A stretch of 12,174 nt of DNA from JBFLVQ01 sp040758525 (GCA_040758525.1 JBFLVQ010000249.1:1-12174); one strand, 5' to 3'. Counted from the first letter of the stretch, positions 1 to 7,879 are shown. Notes: generated from the letters alone by a model not told the origin. A program made the numbers and translations.

Positions 1-39
1 TTCGCTTGAGTATATATTTGGTCTTTATGGAACACAATG

Positions 40-59
40 AAAAAAACCGGCTAAAGCCG
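40..59 (-). terminator. Hairpin followed by seven T on the minus strand
   Basis: Read on the minus strand, a short stem (CGGC/GCCG, 48-51 with 56-59, tetraloop TTTA) runs directly into GG and seven T (40-46). That is the form of an intrinsic terminator. No minus-strand CDS enters from 60-514, so if functional it would end a noncoding transcript, or act as an attenuator for a gene beyond the left edge. The stem is short, so chance is possible. Confidence 0.35.
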
Positions 60-66
60 AAGAATA

Positions 67-120
67 AACCCGCCTATCTGCACGCCATAAAGGGACGGCA
101 GCTTGCGGCGGGTTGCTTTT
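67..120. repeat. 8-bp inverted repeat with structured loop
   Basis: AACCCGCC (67-74) pairs perfectly with GGCGGGTT (107-114). Inside, CTGC (78-81) pairs with GCAG (98-101), giving a two-tier stem. On the plus strand it is followed by GCTTTTC, a weak T-tract, so it could be a terminator for a gene left of the window. On the minus strand it sits just upstream of the hairpin plus seven T at 40-59, an aptamer-then-terminator order. It could also be a dispersed REP-like element. I do not recognise a known RNA family. Confidence 0.4.
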
Positions 121-195
121 CTGTCACAGCCGTAGCCTCTATTATGATCTACTTTGATCGAATAGCCATTCGCTAATCTTGCTATCTAACATCTG

Positions 196-251
196 AACCC
201 AAGTCTTTTTCATAGCGCCAGACTTCCAGGTGAAAAAGTCTGTCCGGGGTT
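196..251. other. Nested, mutually exclusive hairpin segments
   Basis: AACCC (196-200) can pair with GGGTT (247-251), and CTTTTTCA (205-212) pairs with TGAAAAAG (231-238). A central CAGACTT (219-225) can instead pair with AAGTCTG (236-242), while its AGACTT can pair with AAGTCT (201-206). The AGACTT core thus has two alternative partners, so folds that use different arms exclude each other. This may be a structured leader or small RNA, or AT-rich coincidence. It lies upstream of the promoter candidate at 261-290. Confidence 0.3.
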
Positions 252-260
252 TCCAGTTGA

Positions 261-290
261 TTGATCATTTTTTGCTTCTACTAATATTAT
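261..290 (+). promoter_or_regulatory. Candidate sigma-70-like promoter for the kinase operon
   Basis: TTGATC (261-266), an 18-base spacer and TATTAT (285-290) make a moderate match to a housekeeping promoter. It would start RNA near 297 and leave a leader of about 215 bases before the ATG at 515. The match is imperfect and the region is AT-rich, so other starts are equally possible. Confidence 0.25.
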
Positions 291-322
291 TACAGAGATA
301 GTTACATAAATACCTTTGCCTT

Positions 323-337
323 GTCCAAATCTTGGAC
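323..337. promoter_or_regulatory. Interrupted palindrome GTCCAA-ATC-TTGGAC
   Basis: This is a perfect 6-bp inverted repeat around a 3-base centre, the size of a dimeric regulator's operator or a tight hairpin. Its right half contributes to ATCTTGG (329-335), which recurs at 343-349, 14 bp further on. It lies downstream of the promoter candidate and about 180 bp before the first kinase gene. Candidate operator; the regulator is unknown. Confidence 0.35.
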
Positions 338-341
338 TGGT

Positions 342-353
342 TATCTTGGTTTA
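342..353 (+). repeat. 12-base motif TATCTTGGTTTA, copy 1
   Basis: This 12-mer is identical to the one at 9044-9055 in the desaturase/DUF971 divergent region. Here it follows the palindrome at 323-337 and overlaps the second ATCTTGG. Both copies lie in noncoding DNA upstream of genes, which suggests a shared regulator site, but two copies are not proof. Confidence 0.3.
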
Positions 354-366
354 AGACAAAAGCTGC

Positions 367-410
367 TTAGGTATCTCTTACCTACCTTCTAAATCTATCT
401 TATTAGGTAA
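367..410. promoter_or_regulatory. TAGGTA/TACCTA repeat cluster
   Basis: TTAGGTA occurs at 367-373 and 403-409, 36 bp apart in the same orientation. Between them is TACCTA (379-384), the reverse complement of the core, so TAGGTA-TCTCT-TACCTA is also a hairpin or operator-like palindrome. Spaced direct repeats are typical of response-regulator sites. Function is inferred. Confidence 0.25.
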
Positions 411-514
411 CTTCTATATATAGCCATTTCTGGTGCGCAATTTGCTTCAGATGATCTTTTTTAACTATTCACGACTCTGTCGTAATTGTTAGTTATCTAT
501 TTCGAGGCATCCTT

Positions 515-3500
515 ATGGCGAATAACCTGATCGAGCATTGCCTGCTCAACCTTCTTGAAGCACCCACTCTGGACGACGCCATAATCAGCATCCTAGAAAT
601 TATTATGCAAAACTTTGGCTGGGATGTAGGAGAGTTATGGAAATTAGATCGCGCCATCCAGCGATTGCGTTGTGTCAACAGCTATCAACTGCCAGATACC
701 CAAGCCGAGGAATTTATTGGTATTGGAGAGAAGATGTTGTTAGCAATTGGAACAGGGTTTCCCGGCCAAGCCTGGAAAACTGGCATTCCTCTATGGTTTG
801 AAAAGATAACTAATGATCCTAACTTCTTACGTCATGATATGGCTGTGCGGGTAGGACTATGCTCGGCATTCTCCCTTCCTCTCAAACAGGGCTCAGAAAC
901 AGTCGCTGTTATACAGCTCTTCAGTAAGCAACATCAGCCACTTAATGAAGAACTGGTTAAAATGATGACAACGATTGGCAATCAGATTGGCCGCGCAATG
1001 GCAAGAAGTGAAGCTATGGAAGTGTTGAAAGCGAGCGAACAACAGTACCGTTCACTGGTTAACAGTATTCCTGATATCACTTGGAGGTTAAGCAGCCGAG
1101 GTAAACCTATTTTCGTAAGTCCGAATGTTAAGAAGATTATCGGTTTCACTGAGGAAGAGTTTTTGCAAGACAGTAACTGTATACGATTTCGTTCTATACA
1201 TCACGACGATGTAGGTGTTGTGCAGACCGCCTTCAAGTCTCTTCTTAATAAGAATCTTCCCATAGATATCGAATATAGATTTCAAAGAAAGGATGGCAAA
1301 TGGATCTGGTTACGCGACCGGGCAAATGTCACTTACGAGCAAGATGGGACAAAATATGTCAATGGTTTCTCAACAGACATTACTATCGAGAAAAACTCGC
1401 AAGATATCTTGAAAGAGCAGGCGCTACTAGCCGCTTTCAGCTCAGATATAGGACTGGCACTTACTCGTAATGACACTCTGCACAATATCCTATCTCTATG
1501 CGCTAATGCCTTGGTAAAACATCTCAATGCTACATTCGCGTGCATCTGGATATTAAATGCGGACAATGACGCACTAGAACTACAGGCTAGTGCAGAAATT
1601 TCTCCAGATACCAATGAGACAGACAATTATGTTTCGGTAGGCACGCGGAAGATTGGCATGATTGCACAGGAGCGTAAACCCCATTTAACCAATTCCATTA
1701 TTGACGATCCCAACGTCAATATGGAGTGGGTGGAAAAGACCGCTACCGTTGCTTTTGCTGGCTATCCAATGATTGTTGATGACGAGTTGGTAGGAATAAT
1801 GGCAATGTTTGCCAACCGACCACTCTCGGAAACTACCTTAGAAGCGATGCGACTAACTGCTACAGAAATAGCGCTGGGAATCAAAAAGAAGATGGCACAG
1901 ACTGCGCTAGAGGAGAAGAGCCAACAATTGACTGCTATTACTCGTGCAATGACGATCTTCCTAGATACAGGAAACTGGCACGAATCTTGTACTATCTTGT
2001 TGCGTAGCGCACTCGTCCAAACTGCGAGTGAATATGGGTTTGTCGGGGTAGTTGTGAAAGGACAGGTACTGCGTGTAATTGCACATGAAGGGATTGTTTG
2101 GGATAAAACCGAGAATCATAAATTCTATGAGGAGGCAATACGCACCTACAATGAGAAGGGCTATCTAGAGTTCACAAACTTCAATAATCTGCTAGGCCCT
2201 GTAATCATCAATGGTCAAACATTAATCTCTAATGACCCTATGCATGATTCGCGTAGTGGTGGTCGGCCTGCTGGCCATCCACCATTACGTAATTTTCTTG
2301 GTGTACCGATCAGTAAGGAGAATGAAATTGTTGGAATGATCGGAGTAGCGAATCGCCCTGGTGGCTATATGGGCGCAGAACAGGCCAAGATTGAAGCGAT
2401 CTCACGTGCAATTGGTATCCTATATGATAGTTACCGGCGACGAGAATATGAGATCGCGCTAGAAGAAAAACGTCGTATTGCCGAAGAGGAATTACGTGCA
2501 GAACGTGCCTTACTGACTAAGCGAGTAGCCGAGCATACAATGGAATTGAGTGTTGCTAACGCACAACTGGCACGCGCTGGTAGGCTCAAAGATGAGTTTC
2601 TCGCTAGTATGAGCCATGAACTACGCACACCGCTTAATGCTATTTTGGGTCTTACCGAAGCCCTGCTGGAACAGACCTATGGTCCACTCAACGAGCGACA
2701 AAAGCGATCACTCACTACTGTGGAAGAGAGTGGCCGACATCTACTTATGCTGATTAACGATATTTTAGACCTCTCCAAGATTGAAGCTGGCAAACTGGAA
2801 CTACAGATTGGCGCAGTCGCGATCGAATCGGTCTGTCAGGCAAGCCTACGAATAATGAAAGAGTCAGCTAACAAAAAACAGATCAAAGTAGACTGGTCTT
2901 TTGACAAAATTGCCCAGACGATCCAGGCAGATGCACGACGATTAAAACAGATATTAGTAAACTTGCTCTCGAATGCAATCAAATTTACCAACAATGGCGG
3001 GGCGATAGGATTAGAAGTAACCTCTGACCCGGTGCAAGCAACTGTGCATTTTTCAGTTTGGGATACTGGTGTAGGTATTGCACCAAAAGATATGGAACAC
3101 CTCTTCCAACCTTTTGTACAGTTGGATAGTAGTCTAGCCAGGCACCATAACGGCACTGGATTAGGATTAACATTGGTCAGCCGAATGGTAAAGCTACATG
3201 ACGGTGGTATTACGGTTGAGAGTGAACTAGGCCAAGGCAGCCGCTTTACCATCTCGCTGCCTTGGCAGAAAGATATTGTCACCAAACCATCTATCACTGA
3301 TGAGTTGACAACCATAGATAAGCTTACCTGTATAAATCGTGTACTGGTAATCGAAGATATCTCTGCCCATGCCGAACAGTTAGAGCGTTACTTAACAGAG
3401 TGGAAGGTGAATGTAGTGATCTATCATCAAGGTCAAGGCGCACTCAATAAAGCGCTTGAGATCCAGCCCGATGTGATCATACTCGATATCATGCTGCACG

Positions 3501-4108
3501 ATCTCTCTGGATTAGATATCCTTGCCCAGTTCAGATCGGAACCACGTTTAGAGAATGTTCCTGTATTGATAATTTCTGTATTAGATGAACGCGCACAAGG
3601 ATTGGCACAAGGCGCCAATGAATATCTTGTCAAGCCAATATCACGCGAACAGTTAGGAAAGGCATTAAGAAAACTAGCTAAACTACGCGACAATAGCTCT
3701 GAGGAGACAACTACACCAGTAGCACATAATGAAGCAGAAAAGCTGATTCTGCTTGCCGAAGATTGTGAAACCAATATCGAGACAGTATGTAATTACCTGC
3801 TTGCCCATGGTTATCGCTTGCAGATCGCCCGTAATGGTCGCGAAGTTATAGAACAAGCCAAGGAGAATAGGCCGGATCTGATCTTGATGGATGTACAGAT
3901 GCCTGGAATGGATGGCCTAGAGGCAACCCGCCGTATCCGTCAGGATGATCAATTGACGAAGATTCCTATTATTGCTGTGACAGCATTGGTAATGCCAGGA
4001 GATCGTGAACGTTGTTTAGCGGCAGGAGCAAACGACTATATTAGCAAACCGATTCAGTTGAAAGATCTGCTCAAACGTATCAAGGCGCAACTGGCTCTGC
4101 TCAATTAG
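515..4108 (+). CDS. Soluble hybrid histidine kinase, GAF-PAS-GAF-GAF-HK-REC-REC
   Basis: This 1197-residue protein senses a signal, autophosphorylates on His and passes phosphate to its receivers. Domains in order: GAF about 8-165 (FPGQAW at 82-87), PAS about 176-292 of the PAS_3 type, GAF about 303-457, GAF about 478-640, a charged coiled coil about 640-690, HisKA with H701 in SHELRTP, and an HATPase with N-box N816/N820, DTGVG at 850-854 and GTGLGL at 880-885. REC1 is about 942-1055 (E947, D948, phosphoacceptor D991, S1021, K1040) and REC2 about 1076-1194 (E1082, D1083, D1126, T1156, K1178). No membrane segment is seen, so it is cytosolic and the GAF/PAS ligand is unknown. GAGG at 504-507 sits 7 bases before the ATG and supports the start. 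The second kinase follows after 24 bp. It has no DNA-binding output, so the phosphate must go to a partner. Confidence 0.95.
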   Translation: MANNLIEHCLLNLLEAPTLDDAIISILEIIMQNFGWDVGELWKLDRAIQRLRCVNSYQLPDTQAEEFIGIGEKMLLAIGTGFPGQAWKTGIPLWFEKITNDPNFLRHDMAVRVGLCSAFSLPLKQGSETVAVIQLFSKQHQPLNEELVKMMTTIGNQIGRAMARSEAMEVLKASEQQYRSLVNSIPDITWRLSSRGKPIFVSPNVKKIIGFTEEEFLQDSNCIRFRSIHHDDVGVVQTAFKSLLNKNLPIDIEYRFQRKDGKWIWLRDRANVTYEQDGTKYVNGFSTDITIEKNSQDILKEQALLAAFSSDIGLALTRNDTLHNILSLCANALVKHLNATFACIWILNADNDALELQASAEISPDTNETDNYVSVGTRKIGMIAQERKPHLTNSIIDDPNVNMEWVEKTATVAFAGYPMIVDDELVGIMAMFANRPLSETTLEAMRLTATEIALGIKKKMAQTALEEKSQQLTAITRAMTIFLDTGNWHESCTILLRSALVQTASEYGFVGVVVKGQVLRVIAHEGIVWDKTENHKFYEEAIRTYNEKGYLEFTNFNNLLGPVIINGQTLISNDPMHDSRSGGRPAGHPPLRNFLGVPISKENEIVGMIGVANRPGGYMGAEQAKIEAISRAIGILYDSYRRREYEIALEEKRRIAEEELRAERALLTKRVAEHTMELSVANAQLARAGRLKDEFLASMSHELRTPLNAILGLTEALLEQTYGPLNERQKRSLTTVEESGRHLLMLINDILDLSKIEAGKLELQIGAVAIESVCQASLRIMKESANKKQIKVDWSFDKIAQTIQADARRLKQILVNLLSNAIKFTNNGGAIGLEVTSDPVQATVHFSVWDTGVGIAPKDMEHLFQPFVQLDSSLARHHNGTGLGLTLVSRMVKLHDGGITVESELGQGSRFTISLPWQKDIVTKPSITDELTTIDKLTCINRVLVIEDISAHAEQLERYLTEWKVNVVIYHQGQGALNKALEIQPDVIILDIMLHDLSGLDILAQFRSEPRLENVPVLIISVLDERAQGLAQGANEYLVKPISREQLGKALRKLAKLRDNSSEETTTPVAHNEAEKLILLAEDCETNIETVCNYLLAHGYRLQIARNGREVIEQAKENRPDLILMDVQMPGMDGLEATRRIRQDDQLTKIPIIAVTALVMPGDRERCLAAGANDYISKPIQLKDLLKRIKAQLALLN

Positions 4109-4132
4109 TAGAAACAAGGGGGAATGCTCTAG

Positions 4133-6043
4133 ATGGATAATAACAGCACAATACTAATTGCAGATGATGAGGAAGCAGGAAGAGAGACTGTAGAGTCACT
4201 ACTTGCTCCCCTAGGCTACAATATAATCTTTGCCAATGATGGCTTCTCCGCATTAGAACAGGCACGCCGCCATACGCCTGACCTGTTGTTGTTAGATATA
4301 ATGATGCCAAATATGGATGGATTTGAGGTCTGTCGCCACTTACGTGCTGACTCCCTGCTAGGAGAACTTCCCATAATTATGTTAACAGCTCTTGATGATG
4401 CCGATTCCCGTCGTCAAGGACTGGAGGCAGGCGCGGATGACTTTGTCACCAAACCTTTTGATCGTGCAGAACTACGTGCACGTGTACGTACAATCATCAG
4501 GCTCAATCGTTACCGTCGCTTGTTACAGGCAGATGGATTGATACGTGAACAGGCTACCTTACTCGATATCGCGCAGGACGCAATCATTGTGCATGATCTA
4601 GCGGAATGTATACTCTTCTGGAATAAGAGCGCTGAACGGCTCTATGGTTTCACTGTTCTGGAGGCAAAAGGAAAGAAACTCTGTGATCTAGTACGTGGAC
4701 AAGATCCTATACAACTAACAGAAGCATATAAACAGTTGTTTGAAAAGGGGGCTTGGTCAGGAGAGTTGCAGCAAGTAACTAGGGAAGGCAAGGATATTAT
4801 TGTCGAGACACGCTGGACACTGGTATCTGATCGTGAAGATCAGCCCAAATCGATCTTTATTGTCAATACTGATGTTACAGAAAAAAAGAGGATCGAGGCA
4901 CAATTCTTGCGCGCTCAGCGCCTTGAAAATATTGGCGCACTGACAAGCGGCATTGCTCATGACCTTAATAATATCCTTGCCCCTATCCTGATGTCAGTAC
5001 AATTGCTAAAAAGGAAAACTAATGATAAACAGATCAGCAAATTAATAGACACAGTAGAATTGTCAGCCGGGCGTGGCGCAGATCTGATCAAACAGATTCT
5101 CTCCTTCAGTCGCGGTATAGAGAGCACTAAAACATTGATTCAGCCTAGACATTTGATCTTGGAGATAATGAAAGTTGCTCAGGAGACATTTCCTAGGTTG
5201 ATTGAAGTGAGTTGCCATGCGCCTACCGACATCTGGCCAATCTCCTTCAATGCTACACAACTACATCAAATACTAATGAACCTTAGTGTCAATGCTCGTG
5301 ATGCGATGCCTAATGGTGGTGCACTAAGTATCACAGCAAAGAATATTATTCTTGATGATAATCATATAATGATGAATGGTGAGGCTAAAGCAGGACCTTA
5401 TGTAGTCATTACTGTCTCCGACACCGGTACAGGCATCGCGACAGAACTTAGGGAGAAGATCTTCGAGCCATTCTTCACCACTAAAGCACCGGGCAAAGGT
5501 ACCGGGCTAGGGCTTTCTACGGTTTTAAGTATAGTTAAGTCGCAAGGCGGTTTCCTACAGATTAACAGTAGAGTAAATGAGGGTAGCGAGTTTGTTATCT
5601 ATCTACCTGCCAATGTGCCAGCAACTATTTGTCAGGCAGTTGAACCAGAATCAGAGTTGATAGTCGGAGATGGCACGATGGTGCTTGTTATTGATGACGA
5701 ATCCTCTATCCGGGAGATCATTAAATCATCATTGGAAGCCTATAACTACCAAGTAGTGGCAGCCGGCAATGGTGTTGAAGCAATTGGCCTTTATGCTAGC
5801 CATAGAGACAGTATACAAGTAGTGATTACAGATATTATGATGCCACGGATGGATGGTGAGGCGACAATACGCGCACTAAAACAGATGCAACCAAATATCA
5901 AAATTATTGCTATCAGTGGATTGTCACCAACCGGCATTGATATAGACGTACTCAATGATGTCTGGGCATTTCTTCCCAAACCCTTCACAGCTAAGGCACT
6001 GCTTTCAACTTTGCGAGAGGTGCTTAAGAGCAATCACAACTAA
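4133..6043 (+). CDS. Hybrid histidine kinase, REC-PAS-HK-REC
   Basis: This 636-residue cytosolic kinase has an N-terminal receiver (about 5-125; D11, D12, phosphoacceptor D55, T85, K107). A PAS domain follows (about 140-250), then HisKA with H276 in GIAHDLNN, the form seen in NtrB-like (HPK4) kinases. The ATPase domain has N383/N387, DTGTG at 430-434 and GTGLGL at 456-461. A C-terminal receiver ends it (about 515-632; D521, D522, D567, S595, K616). All catalytic residues look intact. The N-terminal receiver suggests that it is itself a phosphorelay target, plausibly of the kinase encoded 24 bp upstream and probably co-transcribed. A strong Shine-Dalgarno sequence, AAGGGGG (4116-4122), lies 10 bases before this ATG. 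An in-frame ATG-CTC-TAG at 4124-4132 directly precedes it but is too close to the ribosome site to be the start. Confidence 0.95.
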   Translation: MDNNSTILIADDEEAGRETVESLLAPLGYNIIFANDGFSALEQARRHTPDLLLLDIMMPNMDGFEVCRHLRADSLLGELPIIMLTALDDADSRRQGLEAGADDFVTKPFDRAELRARVRTIIRLNRYRRLLQADGLIREQATLLDIAQDAIIVHDLAECILFWNKSAERLYGFTVLEAKGKKLCDLVRGQDPIQLTEAYKQLFEKGAWSGELQQVTREGKDIIVETRWTLVSDREDQPKSIFIVNTDVTEKKRIEAQFLRAQRLENIGALTSGIAHDLNNILAPILMSVQLLKRKTNDKQISKLIDTVELSAGRGADLIKQILSFSRGIESTKTLIQPRHLILEIMKVAQETFPRLIEVSCHAPTDIWPISFNATQLHQILMNLSVNARDAMPNGGALSITAKNIILDDNHIMMNGEAKAGPYVVITVSDTGTGIATELREKIFEPFFTTKAPGKGTGLGLSTVLSIVKSQGGFLQINSRVNEGSEFVIYLPANVPATICQAVEPESELIVGDGTMVLVIDDESSIREIIKSSLEAYNYQVVAAGNGVEAIGLYASHRDSIQVVITDIMMPRMDGEATIRALKQMQPNIKIIAISGLSPTGIDIDVLNDVWAFLPKPFTAKALLSTLREVLKSNHN

Positions 6044-6159
6044 CACGATCTAATATCAAAGCTCGATCTAATCCATCAATATGGTGGGGCCTTATTGCTC
6101 GATCCCGCCAGTGATGGTATTTTTCTTATCAGCTACTATTTTCGTATAAGGAGAGCTTT

Positions 6160-6513
6160 ATGCCGGCGACGCGTTGGGCGATCCTATTATTGTCAGTACT
6201 GATACTGTTATCAGGCTGCCGTAAAGGGCGAGAAGTCTCCCTCGTCTATGCCGCCAGTCAAGGCGATATTAATAGTGTGAAGAGCCTGCTAGAGATTGGT
6301 GTCGATATCAACGGTAGAGATCTTGAAAATAAGACTGCCTTAATGCATGCGGCTAAGGAAGGGCATAAAGATATTGTCAAACTGCTGATGCAGAAAGGCG
6401 CCGACATCAATGCAGTAGATAAGTTTGGTCGCTCTGCGCTCAGTTATGCGACTACTGCTAATCACTTCGAAATTGTCTCATTGCTTAGGCAGGCTGGTGC
6501 CAATAAATACTGA
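6160..6513 (+). CDS. Small ankyrin-repeat lipoprotein
   Basis: This 117-residue protein has a lipoprotein signal (hydrophobic stretch 7-17, lipobox LSGC with Cys20), so it should be lipid-anchored outside the cytoplasmic membrane. The mature part is about three ankyrin repeats: about 24-56, 57-89 (TALMHAAKEGH, then DIVKLLMQKGADIN) and 90-117, the last ending soon after the final helix. Ankyrin repeats bind proteins; no enzymatic domain is present and the partner is unknown. AAGGAG at 6148-6153, 6 bases before the ATG, supports the start. A 116-bp gap follows the kinase pair and may hold its own promoter; it contains CGATCTAAT twice (6046-6054, 6064-6072). The next gene starts 19 bp downstream and is probably in the same transcript, although an exported lipoprotein and a cytosolic DNA-protection protein have no obvious shared role. 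Confidence 0.85.
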   Translation: MPATRWAILLLSVLILLSGCRKGREVSLVYAASQGDINSVKSLLEIGVDINGRDLENKTALMHAAKEGHKDIVKLLMQKGADINAVDKFGRSALSYATTANHFEIVSLLRQAGANKY

Positions 6514-6532
6514 TATTTTGTGAGGGATAACT

Positions 6533-7219
6533 ATGTGCGGCAGATATATGTTGAAAGCAACAGCAAAACAACTACAAGAACGTTTTGGCGTAGAACAATT
6601 ACCCTTCGAGTTTCAATCTCGCTACAATATTGCCCCTAGTCAGCATAATCCTGTAGTAGTACATGATCGTGATCGACATGTAGAATTGATGTCCTGGGGG
6701 CTAGTGCCCTCCTGGTCCAAAGATCCAAAAGTAAAATATTCTACTATCAATGCGCGTGTAGAAGGAATTGAGACCAAACCAGCCTACCGTAAACCACTAC
6801 GTAGTCAGCGTTGTCTAGTACCAGCGAGTGGCTTTTACGAATGGAAAGTTACTGGTAAGGCAAAGAGTGCTGCTAAGACACCCTATTTTATACATCTCAA
6901 AGAGACCGATATTTTTGCCCTTGCTGGACTCTATGATATCTGGTCGGCGCCGGATGGCAAAGAATTGAAGACCTACACTATTATTACCACCGACGCCAAC
7001 GAGATGATGCGACCGCTACATGAGCGTATGCCTGTTATTCTCACTAAAGAGGCAGAAGCGATCTGGCTTGACCCTGCTATCAATGAACCAGCCAAACTAC
7101 TACCATTGTTGAAACCTTATACAGCAGATCTGATGGAAGCGTATACGGTATCAACTAGAGTCAATAGTCCCGCACATGATGGACCTGAGCTGATTGAGCC
7201 CTGGACAGGACAGAGTTAA
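6533..7219 (+). CDS. yedK: SRAP (YedK/HMCES-type) abasic-site DNA-crosslinking protein
   Basis: This 228-residue protein is of normal length for the SOS response-associated peptidase family. In that family, Cys2, exposed after removal of Met1, forms a thiazolidine crosslink with abasic sites in single-stranded DNA and shields them from breakage. The diagnostic features are present: MCGRY at the start (Cys2), IAPSQ at 33-37, WGLVPSW at 55-61, N73 and R75 in INAR with E78 close after, the active-site Glu103 in SGFYEW, and His163 in PLHERMPVIL. These match the Cys2, Asn, Glu and His catalytic set known from E. coli YedK. TGAGGGA at 6521-6527 is the ribosome site. The gene ends on a TAA that overlaps the stop of the convergent downstream gene, so there is no room for a terminator between them. 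No LexA-type box was recognised upstream. The symbol is by homology. Confidence 0.93.
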   Translation: MCGRYMLKATAKQLQERFGVEQLPFEFQSRYNIAPSQHNPVVVHDRDRHVELMSWGLVPSWSKDPKVKYSTINARVEGIETKPAYRKPLRSQRCLVPASGFYEWKVTGKAKSAAKTPYFIHLKETDIFALAGLYDIWSAPDGKELKTYTIITTDANEMMRPLHERMPVILTKEAEAIWLDPAINEPAKLLPLLKPYTADLMEAYTVSTRVNSPAHDGPELIEPWTGQS

Positions 7220-7866
7220 TTTTTCTTTTTCTTATTTTTATTCTTTACGACTTTGATAACGTTGAGGGCAACTAGATCGTTTTCCGTATCCTGCACGGCA
7301 ACCATTACCATATTTCCTTGCTTGAGATCACCAAGCTTGTTCAATTTACCTTGATATATAGTATCCTCACTAACAAAAACTCTATGGTTTAACAGTCTTA
7401 GTGATCGATCTGTCAAGTTAACATCTTGTAACTCTCCTACCATTACTCCTTGATTATTATTCGAGACAAAAACTGTTCTAGCTTTGATCGGGTGACTGCT
7501 GGGCTTAGATTTCTTTGGTATATTTAGGGTCGCGGAAATCTGCATTCCCACACTGATATCATCAAGTGTTAACCGTTCACCAGTAAGCGCCGATTTGATC
7601 TTTGCTTCGGTAAGATCGAGTAAGACTCTTGTTCCTGATACCCTTACCATTGATCCATCGATTGTCTGAATTGCTCCCATAATAAAATGAGCTTGACGAA
7701 GTTTCTTTGCCTTCTTACGTGCGGCAAGTTGAGTCTGCTCCATAGGGAGCGAATTTACCTCCTGCTTATCAAGATATGGTGAAGAAATTTCTTGTGCGAA
7801 ACCAGGTCGAACAACAACTAGAGACACTACTAGCGCAATGAAAGATATCATTACTTCTTTTGCCAT
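7216..7866 (-). CDS. Secreted protein with two DUF5666-like repeats
   Basis: From the chosen start the protein has 216 residues. It begins with a signal peptide (MAKEVMISFIALVVSLVVV, cleavage probably after PGFA near residue 24). Two similar beta-rich modules follow. Module one is about 62-135: MGAIQTIDGSMVRVSG, then a DISVGMQISATL-type strand, then KARTVFV. Module two is about 141-207: VGELQDVNLTDRSLRL, then LKQGNMVMVAV, then ALNVIKVV. This 'expression of x, then value of the transform' layout is that of DUF5666, whose function is unknown. The C terminus is a Lys/Asn tail (KNKNKKKKN). The frame extends upstream to 7935, but TCTCCTC at 7873-7879 (GAGGAGA on the coding strand) sits 6 bases before the ATG at 7866, which also starts a clean signal peptide, so I chose it. 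The desaturase gene lies 147 bp upstream on the same strand. Confidence 0.8.
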   Translation of the reverse strand: MAKEVMISFIALVVSLVVVRPGFAQEISSPYLDKQEVNSLPMEQTQLAARKKAKKLRQAHFIMGAIQTIDGSMVRVSGTRVLLDLTEAKIKSALTGERLTLDDISVGMQISATLNIPKKSKPSSHPIKARTVFVSNNNQGVMVGELQDVNLTDRSLRLLNHRVFVSEDTIYQGKLNKLGDLKQGNMVMVAVQDTENDLVALNVIKVVKNKNKKKKN

Positions 7867-7872
7867 TATTAA

Positions 7873-7879
7873 TCTCCTC
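7873..7879 (-). promoter_or_regulatory. Ribosome binding site that fixes the DUF5666 gene start
   Basis: GAGGAGA on the minus strand, 6 bases before the ATG at 7866, is by far the best Shine-Dalgarno match near any candidate start. The in-frame ATGs at 7893 and 7935 lack one. Confidence 0.7.

Larger units (their letters stand above)
1..514. other. Gene-free 5' region with multiple inverted repeats
   Basis: No convincing coding sequence lies here. What it does hold is a terminator-like hairpin read on the minus strand (40-59), an 8-bp inverted repeat with a structured loop (67-114), a nested set of complementary AAGTCT/AGACTT segments (196-251), a promoter candidate (261-290), an interrupted palindrome (323-337) with repeated ATCTTGG, and three TAGGTA/TACCTA elements (367-410). 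A reading frame open from the window edge to a TAA at 174-176 could be the tail of a gene truncated by the window, but it has no recognisable family. The region is unusually long and structured for a simple promoter, so a leader RNA or small RNA is possible. Confidence 0.6.

Noticed and set aside
3..176. Plus-strand reading frame open from the window edge to TAA at 174-176, with an internal ATG at 27 and a hydrophobic stretch near the end.
   Set aside because: It matches no family I know, the ATG lacks a ribosome site, a frame this length is common by chance, and inverted repeats run through it. It could still be the tail of a truncated gene.
2836..3315. A 159-codon frame on the minus strand inside the first histidine kinase gene.
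   Set aside because: It lies opposite the conserved ATPase domain, has no family resemblance, and its composition is that of a shadow frame.
4124..4132. Mini frame ATG-CTC-TAG abutting the start of the second histidine kinase.
   Set aside because: It lies 1-2 bases from the Shine-Dalgarno sequence, too close to be translated efficiently; probably incidental.
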